Positions 6,292 through 14,260 of a stretch of DNA of 41,921 nucleotides are shown in pieces. The DNA lies in NCBI GenBank assembly GCA_002348095.1, contig DDYT01000043.1:1-41921 (forward strand), in the 5' to 3' direction. The position numbers were made by a program, and so were the translations under genes. The DNA is from Erysipelotrichaceae bacterium UBA2227 (GTDB taxonomy: Bacteria; Bacillota_I; Bacilli_A; Erysipelotrichales; Erysipelotrichaceae). The number at the start of each line of letters is the position of its first letter. Within the stretch, counting starts at the first letter, position 1. The notes under the pieces are model-generated. The model was not told the origin of the DNA. It did no database searches and saw nothing but the letters and a program-made list of their open reading frames with translations.

Positions 6292-7382
6292 TCAAAAAAG
6301 AATGCATCATCGTCGGTGGCGGACCGGCCGGATTATGTGCCGCTGCCATGGCATTGGCCAGCGGTTGTGAAGTCTTGCTGATCGATCGGAGCCCTAAACT
6401 GGGCGGACAGCTGATGAAACAGACCCATAAGTTTTTCGGTTCAAAGAATCAGTATGCCAAATGGCGCGGTTTTGATATCGCCGAAAAACTGGTCAGCGAT
6501 ATCATCGGTCATCCCAAACTTACCGTATTGCTCAACAGTACCGTTGTCGGACTGTACAGGGATCAGGTCATCACCGTTTTGTGCGATGAGAAGTATTCCC
6601 GTTATCAGGCGGATGCCCTGCTGATTGCGACCGGGGCCAGCGAGAAGTTTCTGGCTTTTGAAAACAATGATCTGCCCGGGGTATACGGAGCCGGTGCTAT
6701 TCAGACACTGATGAATATGTATGGGGTATTACCGGGAAAAAATGTGGTCATGGTCGGCAGCGGAAACATCGGTCTGATCGTATCCTATCAGCTCATTCAG
6801 GCCGGTGCTTTTGTTTCAACGATCGTCGAAGCCGCTAAAATCATCGGAGGGTACAAGGTGCATGCCTCCAAACTGGTTCGATTAGGGACCAAGATCCTTC
6901 CCTCAACGACCATCAAACGGGCCATCGGAACCGATCATGTGGAAGCCGTCGAAATCATTTCACTGGATGAAAACTATAAGGAAGTCGCCGGCTCGTCCCG
7001 AATCATTCCGTGTGATGCCGTCTGTGTATCCGTGGGTCTTTCGCCGATGCACCATTTGTTATCAATGATCGGTGCTTCGACCAAATATATTCCTGAACTC
7101 GGCGGGTTTGTCCCGTTGGTCAACGACCGTTTTCAGACCTCACTGCCAGCGATTTTTGCGGTCGGCGACTGTGTCGGTATTGAAGAAGCCAGTGCAGCCA
7201 TGATGGAAGGCTATCTGGGCGGTCTCTATCTGAGTGAATATCTCAGCAAATCCCATCCCGATCATGCCAAATTGGTCAGTCAATATGAAAAGGAGCTCTT
7301 TCTGTTACGAGACGGTCCTTTTGGCCAGAAAACAAAGGCCGGCTTAAAGAAAATGGAGGATGCCAAGAAAAATGCTGAATAA
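6288..7382 (+). CDS. NAD(P)/FAD-binding oxidoreductase subunit of the dehydrogenase complex
   Basis: A 364-residue pyridine-nucleotide-disulfide-type flavoprotein. It has an N-terminal FAD dinucleotide fold (IIVGGGPAGLCAA), a second nucleotide fold near residue 155 (NVVMVGSGNIGL) and a late FAD motif (AIFAVGDCVGIEEASAA). This matches the alpha subunit of HcnB-like and multi-subunit dye-linked L-proline dehydrogenases. There it accepts electrons from the catalytic beta subunit through Fe-S centres and can act with NAD(H) or another acceptor. Its start overlaps the previous gene (ATGA), and ribosome site AAAGGAG precedes it. Confidence 0.87.
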   Translation: MIKKECIIVGGGPAGLCAAAMALASGCEVLLIDRSPKLGGQLMKQTHKFFGSKNQYAKWRGFDIAEKLVSDIIGHPKLTVLLNSTVVGLYRDQVITVLCDEKYSRYQADALLIATGASEKFLAFENNDLPGVYGAGAIQTLMNMYGVLPGKNVVMVGSGNIGLIVSYQLIQAGAFVSTIVEAAKIIGGYKVHASKLVRLGTKILPSTTIKRAIGTDHVEAVEIISLDENYKEVAGSSRIIPCDAVCVSVGLSPMHHLLSMIGASTKYIPELGGFVPLVNDRFQTSLPAIFAVGDCVGIEEASAAMMEGYLGGLYLSEYLSKSHPDHAKLVSQYEKELFLLRDGPFGQKTKAGLKKMEDAKKNAE

Positions 7383-7857
7383 AGACGGTGTAGCAGGATC
7401 CGAGCAAATCGCTTCCGTTTTTCCCGACAGAGAAACCCTGATCAAACCTAAAGCCATACTTGAGTGCTTTGAAGAGATCCCCTGCAATCCCTGCAGTACC
7501 AGCTGTCCGGTCAATGCGATTGAAATCGGCGAAAATATCAATGACAAACCTCATCTTCACGTCGATGTATGTACCGGCTGCGGAATATGCATTTTCAGTT
7601 GTCCCGGACTGGCGATCATGGTCGCACAGATCCGTGGCGATCAGGCGGTATTTAGAGTGCCGTATGAAATGCTTCCCTTGCCGGTCAAAGGTGATATTTG
7701 GTATGGGATCGATCGAAGCGGTGAAGTGTTGTGTGATGCATTGATTGAAAACGTATCCTTTACCAAACGGCAGGACAAAACAGCGATTTTGACAGTGTCG
7801 GTCGATGCGAGTTATTTGCACACATTTTCGACCGTGCGGGTGAAAGAACATGAATAA
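7372..7857 (+). CDS. 4Fe-4S dicluster ferredoxin-like subunit
   Basis: A 161-residue protein with two cluster-binding regions. The first is an unusual CFEEIPCNPCSTSCP (C-x5-C-x2-C-x3-CP) near residue 20; the second is a canonical CTGCGICIFSCPG near residue 65. The C-terminal ~80 residues carry no recognisable motif. It likely wires the flavin subunits of the dehydrogenase together or passes electrons to a membrane or ferredoxin acceptor. The ATG at 7372 is chosen because GGAGG ends 12 bases upstream; an in-frame ATG at 7360 touches that GGAGG directly and so seems too close. Either way it overlaps the end of the preceding gene. Confidence 0.83.
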   Translation: MLNKDGVAGSEQIASVFPDRETLIKPKAILECFEEIPCNPCSTSCPVNAIEIGENINDKPHLHVDVCTGCGICIFSCPGLAIMVAQIRGDQAVFRVPYEMLPLPVKGDIWYGIDRSGEVLCDALIENVSFTKRQDKTAILTVSVDASYLHTFSTVRVKEHE

Positions 7858-8131
7858 AAACGACATTATCATTTGCCGGTGCGAAGATGTCACCTTACAG
7901 CAAATTCATGATTACTTAGATCAGGGTCATACGAATTTTGAGGATTTAAAACGTCTGCTACGGGTAGGCATGGGTCCCTGTCAAGCCAATACCTGCGGAC
8001 ACCTGATCCAAAAGGAAATCGCAAACTATCTGAACATTAAAGTTGAGGATGTACCCGTTCATAAGGTCCGTCCGATGATTTTAGGTGTTCCGCTGCGATC
8101 CATTGCGGAGGGCAACGATGAAGAATGTTAA
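7850..8131 (+). CDS. BFD-like [2Fe-2S]-binding subunit
   Basis: A 93-residue protein of the bacterioferritin-associated-ferredoxin-like (Fer2_BFD) type. Cluster ligands are CRC at 9-11 and the later CQANTC. A single BFD domain occurs as the C-terminal part of the alpha subunit, or as a separate gamma/delta subunit, in octopine/nopaline oxidase and L-proline dehydrogenase complexes. It overlaps the preceding stop by 8 bases and the next gene by 14 bases, so the stoichiometry is probably set by coupled translation. Confidence 0.87.
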   Translation: MNKNDIIICRCEDVTLQQIHDYLDQGHTNFEDLKRLLRVGMGPCQANTCGHLIQKEIANYLNIKVEDVPVHKVRPMILGVPLRSIAEGNDEEC

Positions 8132-9266
8132 CTGTCTGATCATAGGCGCCGGGATTTCCGGTGTCAGTATCGCATACAATCTCGCCGTCAAAGGCATGAA
8201 AAATATTCATGTCGTTGACAAAGGATACTTCACCCATGGTGCGACCGGTCGGTGCGGTGCCGGAGTACGTCAGCAATGGAATACCGAAACCAACTGCATC
8301 CTGGCGAAGAAAAGCATCGAGTTCTTTGAGCATGCCAAGGAAATCCTTCAGTATCCCGGCAATCTGGAGTTTAAGCAGGAAGGATATCTGATCCTGGCAA
8401 CCAGTACGCAAGAGCATGAGCAGTTTATAAAAAACGTTCAGTTACAGAATTCCCTGGGTATCCCTTCTTCTTTGCTTAATAAGGAAGAAGCGTTAAAGAT
8501 TGTGCCGCATCTGAACACAGACGCCTTTGTCAGTGCGGCTTTCTGTCCGACCGACGGTCATTTGAATCCTTTTAAAATGACTGAAGCCTATATGCTGGCA
8601 GCAAAGCGATTGGGAGTTACCTTCTCCTTTTTTGAAGAAGTGTTGAAAATCAACCGTGACGGACAAGTGATCGATTCCGTCGAAACCGACAAAGAAACCT
8701 ATGTGGCTCAAATCGTCGTCAATGCGGCCGGCGGCTATGCTGCCGAAATCGGTGAGCTGGCTGGCGTACATATTCCGGTTTATTCCGAAAATCACGAAAT
8801 CCTGGCGACTGAACCGGTGGAGAAACTGCAAGGTCCGATGGTGATGTCGTTTTCCAAAAATATCTACTGCCAGCAAGTTCCCCACGGGGCATTTCTGATG
8901 GGCAGAAGCAATCCCGGACAGCCGCATGACCATGACATTGAATCTTCGTGGCAGTTTTTGGATGAAATGGCAAAAACCGCCGTTGAAATCCTGCCGATTT
9001 TGGGAAAGCTGCGGGTAGTCCGACAATGGGGCGGATCCTACAACATGTCCCCTGACCGGCAACCTATCATCAGCGCCACGGATGAATTGCAGGGATTTTA
9101 TATCGCATGCGGATTCAGCGGTCACGGATTTATGTTTGCACCGATGACCGGACTTTTACTCAGTGAAATCATCTTGAAAGAAACACCGACACTGCCGGTT
9201 GAGGGCTTGTCGTTAGAACGTTTCAAGCACCCACGCGACTTTACCGTCGAGCAGTCTGTCGTATAA
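8118..9266 (+). CDS. FAD-dependent catalytic subunit (DAO family), probable L-proline dehydrogenase beta
   Basis: A 382-residue D-amino-acid-oxidase-fold flavoenzyme with an N-terminal Rossmann motif LIIGAGISGVSIAYNLA and the early segment GATGRCGAGVRQQW, where DAO/sarcosine-oxidase relatives contact or attach the flavin. A C-terminal YIACGFSGHGFMFAP motif is typical of the family. In heteromeric complexes this subunit oxidises the substrate C-N bond. The downstream P5C dehydrogenase gene makes L-proline the best candidate substrate; hydroxyproline, sarcosine or D-amino acids cannot be excluded. The ATG at 8118 is chosen for GGAGGG upstream; an earlier frame to 8085 lies inside the previous gene. 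Confidence 0.85.
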   Translation: MKNVNCLIIGAGISGVSIAYNLAVKGMKNIHVVDKGYFTHGATGRCGAGVRQQWNTETNCILAKKSIEFFEHAKEILQYPGNLEFKQEGYLILATSTQEHEQFIKNVQLQNSLGIPSSLLNKEEALKIVPHLNTDAFVSAAFCPTDGHLNPFKMTEAYMLAAKRLGVTFSFFEEVLKINRDGQVIDSVETDKETYVAQIVVNAAGGYAAEIGELAGVHIPVYSENHEILATEPVEKLQGPMVMSFSKNIYCQQVPHGAFLMGRSNPGQPHDHDIESSWQFLDEMAKTAVEILPILGKLRVVRQWGGSYNMSPDRQPIISATDELQGFYIACGFSGHGFMFAPMTGLLLSEIILKETPTLPVEGLSLERFKHPRDFTVEQSVV

Positions 9267-9279
9267 AGGAGGAAACATT

Positions 9280-10836
9280 ATGGCAACGACTCAGTATAAA
9301 ACCGAACCGTTTACAGATTTTACCTTAGCTGAAAACATTAGAAAGTATGAAGACGGCTTGAGCCTGGTCGAAAGTTATCTGGGCATGGACTATGATTTGA
9401 TCATTGGCGGAAAGCGCGTCACCTCTTCAAAGAAGATGTCATCCTATAACCCGGCAGATCACAATGAAATCATCGGACACATCTCGCAGGCAACGATCGA
9501 ACATGCCGATATGGCAATGGAAGCTGCGTTGAAGAGTTTTGAGAAATGGAAAAACGTCCCGGCCCAGGTGCGGGCAGATGTTTTATTTAAAGCCGCGGCG
9601 ATCATCCGTCGTCGTAAGTTTGAGTTTAATGCCCTTTTAACAAAAGAGGCCGGAAAACCATGGGCAGAAGCCGATGGGGATACAGCGGAAGCTATTGACT
9701 TTCTGGAGTATTACGGACGTCAGATGTTGGCAATTGACCGGATTGATGACGTCGTATTGAGCCGTCGTAACATCGAGCGCAATGAATACCGGTATATCCC
9801 GTTGGGCGTCGGTGCGATCATCGCCCCCTGGAACTTCCCGTTAGCGATTTTAGCCGGGATGAGCAGTGCCGCTGTGGTTGCCGGTAATACGATTATCCTG
9901 AAACCGGCGAGCACGACCCAGGTCATTGCCTATAAGTTTGTGGAAGTGATGGAAGAAGCCGGCTTACCGGCCGGAGTCATCAACTTTGTTCCGGGTAGCG
10001 GTAAAGAAGTCGGAAATTACATCGTCAATCACCCCAAGACCCGTTTCATTTCTTTTACCGGTTCAAAAGCAGTCGGTATCGATATATACGAAAAAGCCGC
10101 CAAAGTTCAGCCGGGTCAGATATGGCTCAAACGTGTGATTGCGGAAATGGGCGGTAAGGATGCCATCATCGTCGATAAAGAAGCAGACCTGGACCTGGCT
10201 GCCAACGCGATCGTCCAATCGGCCTTCGGATTCAGCGGACAAAAGTGCAGTGCCTGTTCCCGTGCCATCATCGTCGAAGAAGTGTACGATGAAATCGTAG
10301 AAAAGGTTGCCACTTTAACGAAGAAGTTAATCGTTGGAAACCCCCGGGAGAAGAGTATCTTTGTCGGTCCGGTCAATGATAAAAATGCTTTTGAAAAGAT
10401 CACTTCGTATTTTGAGGTCGGAGAACAAGAAGGACGCTGTGTTGCCGGAGGGAAATCCGATGGTTCCAAAGGCTGGTTTATCGAGCCGACGGTTTATGTC
10501 GATGTTGCTGCCGATTCCCGTCTGATGCAGGAAGAGATTTTCGGACCGATTCTTGCAGTATGCAAGGTAAAAGATTTTGATGAGGCGCTGGCTGTCGCCA
10601 ACAATACCGAATACGGACTTACCGGAGCCGTCATTTCCAACAATCGTATGAATCTGGAAAAAGCACGCAATGAATTCCATGTCGGAAATCTGTATTTCAA
10701 CCGCAAATGTACCGGTGCCATCGTCGGTTATCAGCCGTTTGGCGGATTCAATATGAGCGGTACCGACTCAAAAGCGGGCGGTCCGGATTATCTGATTTTG
10801 CATATGCAGGGCAAAACCATTTCTGAAGCTTTCTAA
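9280..10836 (+). CDS. rocA: 1-pyrroline-5-carboxylate dehydrogenase (aldehyde dehydrogenase superfamily)
   Basis: A 518-residue NAD-dependent aldehyde dehydrogenase, close in length and layout to RocA/PruA of Bacillus (~515). It has the RocA-type N-terminal extension, the cofactor-binding region APWNFPLAILAGM, general-base Glu in AEMGGKDA, catalytic Cys in FSGQKCSACSR, and C-terminal PFGGFNMSGTDSKAGGPDY, which is diagnostic for P5C dehydrogenases. It oxidises glutamate semialdehyde, which is in equilibrium with pyrroline-5-carboxylate, to glutamate. This completes proline degradation begun by the upstream complex. An excellent AAGGAGG site and a 13-base gap join it to the operon. Confidence 0.92.
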   Translation: MATTQYKTEPFTDFTLAENIRKYEDGLSLVESYLGMDYDLIIGGKRVTSSKKMSSYNPADHNEIIGHISQATIEHADMAMEAALKSFEKWKNVPAQVRADVLFKAAAIIRRRKFEFNALLTKEAGKPWAEADGDTAEAIDFLEYYGRQMLAIDRIDDVVLSRRNIERNEYRYIPLGVGAIIAPWNFPLAILAGMSSAAVVAGNTIILKPASTTQVIAYKFVEVMEEAGLPAGVINFVPGSGKEVGNYIVNHPKTRFISFTGSKAVGIDIYEKAAKVQPGQIWLKRVIAEMGGKDAIIVDKEADLDLAANAIVQSAFGFSGQKCSACSRAIIVEEVYDEIVEKVATLTKKLIVGNPREKSIFVGPVNDKNAFEKITSYFEVGEQEGRCVAGGKSDGSKGWFIEPTVYVDVAADSRLMQEEIFGPILAVCKVKDFDEALAVANNTEYGLTGAVISNNRMNLEKARNEFHVGNLYFNRKCTGAIVGYQPFGGFNMSGTDSKAGGPDYLILHMQGKTISEAF

Positions 10837-10859
10837 AATGCACGGCTCGTGCATTTTTT
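10835..10859 (+). terminator. Terminator of the amino-acid dehydrogenase operon
   Basis: Stem AAATGCACG/CGTGCATTT with a 3-base loop and a T run, immediately after the rocA stop. Confidence 0.9.
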
Positions 10860-10861
10860 CT

Positions 10862-10889
10862 TTGCATTGAAGCCGCTTTATTGTATACT
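10862..10889 (+). promoter_or_regulatory. Promoter of the rRNA pseudouridine synthase gene
   Basis: -35 TTGCAT (10862-10867) and -10 TATACT (10884-10889) with 16-bp spacing, 22 bp before the ATG. Confidence 0.6.
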
Positions 10890-10911
10890 GAGTCATGAAA
10901 ACGAGGACTGT

Positions 10912-11625
10912 ATGCAACGACTTAACAACTACATTAGCAGCTGCGGACTATGTTCGCGTCGGGATGCCGACCAATGGATCATCGATGGCCGTGTGCACGT
11001 AAACGGCACTTTGGCAGTGGTCGGAATGAAAGTTGACGATGCGGATTCCGTGACGGTGGATGGAAATGAAATCAAACCTAAAAAGCAGCATGTGACGTTG
11101 CTTTACTATAAGCCCATCGGTATTACCTGTACCAGCGAACCGGATGTCAAAGGCAATATCATCGAGACCATCAACTATCCCGAACGCATATTCCCAATCG
11201 GCCGTTTGGATAAGGACAGCGAAGGTCTGATTTTACTGACAAGTGACGGATCGATCGTCAATGAAATTTTACGAGTGGAAAATGCTCATGAAAAGGAATA
11301 TGTCGTGCATCTCTCATCGTCCATAAAGCCCGATTTTAAGCGGAAAATGGAATCCGGCGTCGAAATATATAATCCGGTGAGAAGCGAGATGACGAAAACG
11401 TTGCCCTGCCGGGTTACGATCATCAGCGATACTGCATTTTCAATCATTCTAAATCAAGGCTTGAATCGACAGATCCGAAGGATGTGTTCCGCATTGGGCT
11501 ATCATGTCGTCCGACTTAAACGCATCCGCATCATGAATCTGCGCATCGGCAATCTCAGCAAGGGGCAATGGCGAAAACTGAGTGAGAGTGAAATGTCGGA
11601 TTTACTGAATGCTTTGAAAAAATAA
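10912..11625 (+). CDS. rluF: rRNA pseudouridine synthase, RluF/RsuA family
   Basis: A 237-residue enzyme with an N-terminal S4 RNA-binding domain (MQRLNNYISSCGLCSRRDAD ...) and the RsuA/RluB/E/F catalytic domain. The catalytic Asp lies in GRLDKDSEGLILLT near residue 100, and NRQIRRMCSALGYHV is the conserved C-terminal motif. The wording of the motifs is closest to RluF, which modifies U2604 and U2605 of E. coli 23S rRNA; the exact target here is unproven. The ATG at 10912 follows GAGGACTGT; a longer frame starts inside the upstream terminator and is rejected. Confidence 0.85.
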   Translation: MQRLNNYISSCGLCSRRDADQWIIDGRVHVNGTLAVVGMKVDDADSVTVDGNEIKPKKQHVTLLYYKPIGITCTSEPDVKGNIIETINYPERIFPIGRLDKDSEGLILLTSDGSIVNEILRVENAHEKEYVVHLSSSIKPDFKRKMESGVEIYNPVRSEMTKTLPCRVTIISDTAFSIILNQGLNRQIRRMCSALGYHVVRLKRIRIMNLRIGNLSKGQWRKLSESEMSDLLNALKK

Positions 11626-11636
11626 ATGAGTAAGAG

Positions 11637-11659
11637 ACTCAATTTCGATTGGGTTTTTT
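11637..11659 (+). terminator. Terminator after the pseudouridine synthase gene
   Basis: A 7-bp stem ACTCAAT/ATTGGGT (one G-U pair) closed by a TTCG tetraloop and followed by a T run. Confidence 0.85.
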
Positions 11660-11718
11660 CATTTTTCTCTGTTTTTTTTCCGTTGAAGTGATACGATATG
11701 AGTACAGGAGGTGTTGAT

Positions 11719-12555
11719 ATGAGAATCATTTCTGATACAACGTGTCATTTATCATTGAATGAAGCCAAAAAAGCGAATGTCCGGTTGGTCGGCAATCAAG
11801 TCGTGGTTGGCGAAAAAACCTACAAAGATTACCTTGACATCGATTCGCAACAATTTATGGAAATCATCAAAGAGCATCATCCGACGACATCGCAGCCTTC
11901 TTTCGGCGACATTCAGGCCGCATATGAAGAGGAGAAAAATGTCAATACCCTGCACATCACGACCGGCCGCGGATTAAGTTCGGCTTACGATACAGCTTGC
12001 GGTGTTAAAAAAAGCATCGATGCAGATTATGTTACGGTCTTTGAGTCACAATCGGTTGCAGGTGTCAATCGCTATCTGACCCAGTTGGCCGTACGACTTG
12101 CTAAACATCATGACATTCAAACGGTCATCGATCGGTTGAATGCCTGTCTGAAAGAGACCCAATCGTATGTGATTCCGGTCAACTTCGAGTTTTTGAAACG
12201 ATCGGGCAGACTGACTCCGGCTGCAGCGATCCTTGGCAGCTTTTTGGGACTGAAACCCATCATGGCGCAGTCGGCTGACCGTCAGCGAATCGAAAGATTC
12301 GGAGTCGGTCGGACGTGGCATGCGGCGATCAAAACGGTTGTCGATGATATGATCAAGCGGGGCGCCGATGCCAAACACCGCATCTATGTTGCTCATGCTT
12401 TCAATATCGAAAGTCTGAATATTGCGATCGAACACATCAAAGAACGGATCGCAAATGCCGATATAGAGACCCTGTTGCTTGCACCGGCAATGATCACCCA
12501 CGGAGGACCCGGGGCATTGGTCATTCAGTTTATCCGGAGGGACGATAACGAATAA
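11719..12555 (+). CDS. DegV family protein (FakB-like fatty-acid-binding)
   Basis: A 278-residue DegV-domain protein. It begins MRIISDTTCHLSLNEAKKANV and has TTSQPSFGDIQAAYEEE and ITTGRGLSSAYDTA, which correspond to the conserved Ser/Thr residues that hold the fatty-acid carboxylate in FakB. NFEFLKRSGRLTPAAAILGSFLGLKPIM is another family hallmark. FakB proteins present exogenous fatty acids to the kinase FakA for phospholipid synthesis; no fakA lies nearby. The ATG at 11719 is chosen for an AGGAGGTG site 6 bases upstream. It converges with the next gene on a shared hairpin. Confidence 0.85.
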   Translation: MRIISDTTCHLSLNEAKKANVRLVGNQVVVGEKTYKDYLDIDSQQFMEIIKEHHPTTSQPSFGDIQAAYEEEKNVNTLHITTGRGLSSAYDTACGVKKSIDADYVTVFESQSVAGVNRYLTQLAVRLAKHHDIQTVIDRLNACLKETQSYVIPVNFEFLKRSGRLTPAAAILGSFLGLKPIMAQSADRQRIERFGVGRTWHAAIKTVVDDMIKRGADAKHRIYVAHAFNIESLNIAIEHIKERIANADIETLLLAPAMITHGGPGALVIQFIRRDDNE

Positions 12556-12576
12556 AGACGAATGTTCTCCGTCTTT
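12554..12576. terminator. Shared hairpin between convergent genes
   Basis: AAAGACG and CGTCTTT flank a 9-base loop, spanning the stop codon regions of both convergent genes. T runs are short on both sides, so termination strength is uncertain. Confidence 0.5.
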
Positions 12577-13553
12577 TATGTTGGAAGGATAATGGCAAAC
12601 TCGCAAACATCATTGCCGTTGAGTACCGTCTCAAGGATCTCGACTTCAAGTTTCTGCTTGTATATCAGTTCAAAAGGCCTTTTGACAAACCCGGCACTGC
12701 ACGAACACCAAGAAGGCGAAACCAATGGAATTCCGTTGTTAGACCTGATTGACTCTCTGGCCCAGGGGCAGTGACAATAGTAATACCGTTTGTCTTCTTC
12801 GTTTTGAGCATGCAGCCATGAATCGGTGTTATACGGGATTTTTACGATGTGAAGTTTTCCGTTTTTGATGATTCCCCGGCTGATCAGCGGATTGTTTTGC
12901 AAAAACAAGTAAACAGAATTCGTAATGGGTTGACCGAAATACAGCTGACCGCTTTGATTTAGATTTCTCATTTCTTCAAGAAATATCCGCTCTCTTTTAT
13001 CGAGATACTCCTCGATATCCGAACACTGATCAAACAGTTCGATCTGTTTTGAGTACATTGCATCGGGTAAATCACGCAAACATTGCAGCAAGATGGGTTC
13101 CCAGCGGTCTGCTGCGACATCATCTTTCAGCCGTTGCATTACGATTCCCATTTTTTGGGCTTTTTTCCGGTTGTCCGTCCCCCAGGTCGGAAGTTCGATC
13201 CCTTCAAATATGTGTTGGGTCAGATCCTGCCCCAAATGCTCTTGGAGGGCATTGTAAAGATTTCCCATCACTTCACCGCCGTCAAGCAAGGATAACATGA
13301 CGGTATACAGCGGTATTTGCTGGTGATGACGACCGTAACGGGCAAGTGCTATGAGCCGGTCGAGATCATCTTGCTTATTCTCAATAAGATGATCAAGATA
13401 CCCTTCGATTTCCCGCTGACTCAGCAAGAATAAATCAAGATCATGATGCTGAAGATAACTTTCAAATTCTGAGATCACCTTGATGGAATACCTGATTGAA
13501 TTTTCGCCACAACCGATTTTCCGTAAATATTCAGTAAATGGATGATCCAACAT
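12576..13553 (-). CDS. Unidentified protein with Cys-rich C-terminal half
   Basis: A 325-residue protein I cannot assign to a named family. Residues ~1-85 (FTEYLRKIGCGENSIRYSIKV, then EFESYL and REIEGYLDHL) look helical and resemble the SAM-like core-binding domain of tyrosine recombinases, but no catalytic recombinase domain follows. The middle is acidic and helical. The C-terminal third has a cluster YYYCHCPWARES and then SPSWCSCSAGFVKRPFE, spaced like a metal site (CxC...CxC). No signal peptide or membrane segment is seen. The ATG at 13553 follows AAGGAGG. It sits 20 bases downstream of the DUF3795 gene and is probably cotranscribed with it. Confidence 0.7.
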   Translation of the reverse strand: MLDHPFTEYLRKIGCGENSIRYSIKVISEFESYLQHHDLDLFLLSQREIEGYLDHLIENKQDDLDRLIALARYGRHHQQIPLYTVMLSLLDGGEVMGNLYNALQEHLGQDLTQHIFEGIELPTWGTDNRKKAQKMGIVMQRLKDDVAADRWEPILLQCLRDLPDAMYSKQIELFDQCSDIEEYLDKRERIFLEEMRNLNQSGQLYFGQPITNSVYLFLQNNPLISRGIIKNGKLHIVKIPYNTDSWLHAQNEEDKRYYYCHCPWARESIRSNNGIPLVSPSWCSCSAGFVKRPFELIYKQKLEVEILETVLNGNDVCEFAIILPT

Positions 13554-13573
13554 AATGCCTCCTTCGTTAAATA

Positions 13574-14098
13574 TCACTTTCTGAGTTTCAGTGTTATATT
13601 GCGATTGTATGCCACTTGCATAAACAGTTCTTTAATTTTTTTACTATCCGCCAAACATGATAACTGCCCTTCGATACGATACAGATCGTCAAGTTCGAGA
13701 TTATTGACCGCCGTGCAGAAAAAACTCAGACTTCGACCGTCATTATATTCATCCAATACATTTCTCAGTATCCGGCTCTTTTCTGCCAACATCATCAGAT
13801 ATCCCTCAAGATCAGTACGTGCATACTCCATATTTTTCTTGCGGTGAAGATAGCTCACAAAAGAATCCTTGTTGTCTGATTCCGGATATTTTGCACAGGG
13901 ATACTGCGAACACTCGAGACAAAAAGTCACATTCTCCTTTTTCTTATTGCATGACATGATTGAACAGCTCGGATGCTTTTCTGAAAAATCTGGACCGCCA
14001 CAGCCCGGACATCGCGAGGGCGAAGTCGAGTTAAAGCGCGGACACAACGAACAGTTCAGTCCGCACAATGAAAACTGAGGGTATGACCTTGGTTCCAT
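13574..14098 (-). CDS. DUF3795-type Cys-rich protein
   Basis: A 174-residue protein. The first ~75 residues carry a dense cysteine pattern (LCGLNCSLCPRFN, RCPGCGGPDF, FCLECSQYPC) that matches DUF3795 proteins, which start with a CGLdCxxCp motif and probably bind zinc or an Fe-S cluster. The remainder is helical. The function is unknown; in other genomes such genes are often scattered as small regulators. It is the first gene of a two-gene unit with the 12576-13553 gene and has ribosome site AAGGAAGG. A strong palindrome overlaps its promoter, suggesting induction by a dedicated regulator. Confidence 0.75.
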   Translation of the reverse strand: MEPRSYPQFSLCGLNCSLCPRFNSTSPSRCPGCGGPDFSEKHPSCSIMSCNKKKENVTFCLECSQYPCAKYPESDNKDSFVSYLHRKKNMEYARTDLEGYLMMLAEKSRILRNVLDEYNDGRSLSFFCTAVNNLELDDLYRIEGQLSCLADSKKIKELFMQVAYNRNITLKLRK

Positions 14099-14137
14099 CG
14101 ATATTCCTTCCTTTGTTGAGATACCTTATCTGATTCT

Positions 14138-14165
14138 ATTATAGTATAGTTTCATTAGTTTGAAA
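14138..14165 (-). promoter_or_regulatory. Promoter of the DUF3795 gene pair
   Basis: -35 TTTCAA (14160-14165) and a perfect -10 TATAAT (14138-14143) on the reverse strand with 16-bp spacing, about 40 bp upstream of the start. Confidence 0.6.
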
Positions 14166-14167
14166 CT
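14148..14167. promoter_or_regulatory. Perfect palindrome over the -35 of the DUF3795 promoter
   Basis: AGTTTCA-6 bp-TGAAACT, a 20-bp element with perfect 7-bp arms covering the -35 and spacer. This is the size of a dimeric HTH repressor operator; the regulator is not in the window. Confidence 0.5.
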
Positions 14168-14205
14168 CATTTTTCAGTTACGCAGTTCGTGAATCACGGG
14201 AAATC

Positions 14206-14234
14206 TTGAACGGTCCGTTGTTGCATGGTAGAAT
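14206..14234 (+). promoter_or_regulatory. Promoter of the GNAT acetyltransferase gene
   Basis: -35 TTGAAC (14206-14211), 17-bp spacer ending in TGG, -10 TAGAAT (14229-14234). Start of the gene is 26 bp downstream. Confidence 0.65.
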
Positions 14235-14260
14235 GATTTCAATATTGCTGAGGGTTTTCT

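Noticed and set aside
7276..7893. Reverse-strand 205-codon frame
   Set aside because: It lies opposite the 4Fe-4S and flavoprotein genes, which have strong family motifs and ribosome sites; the reverse frame has neither.
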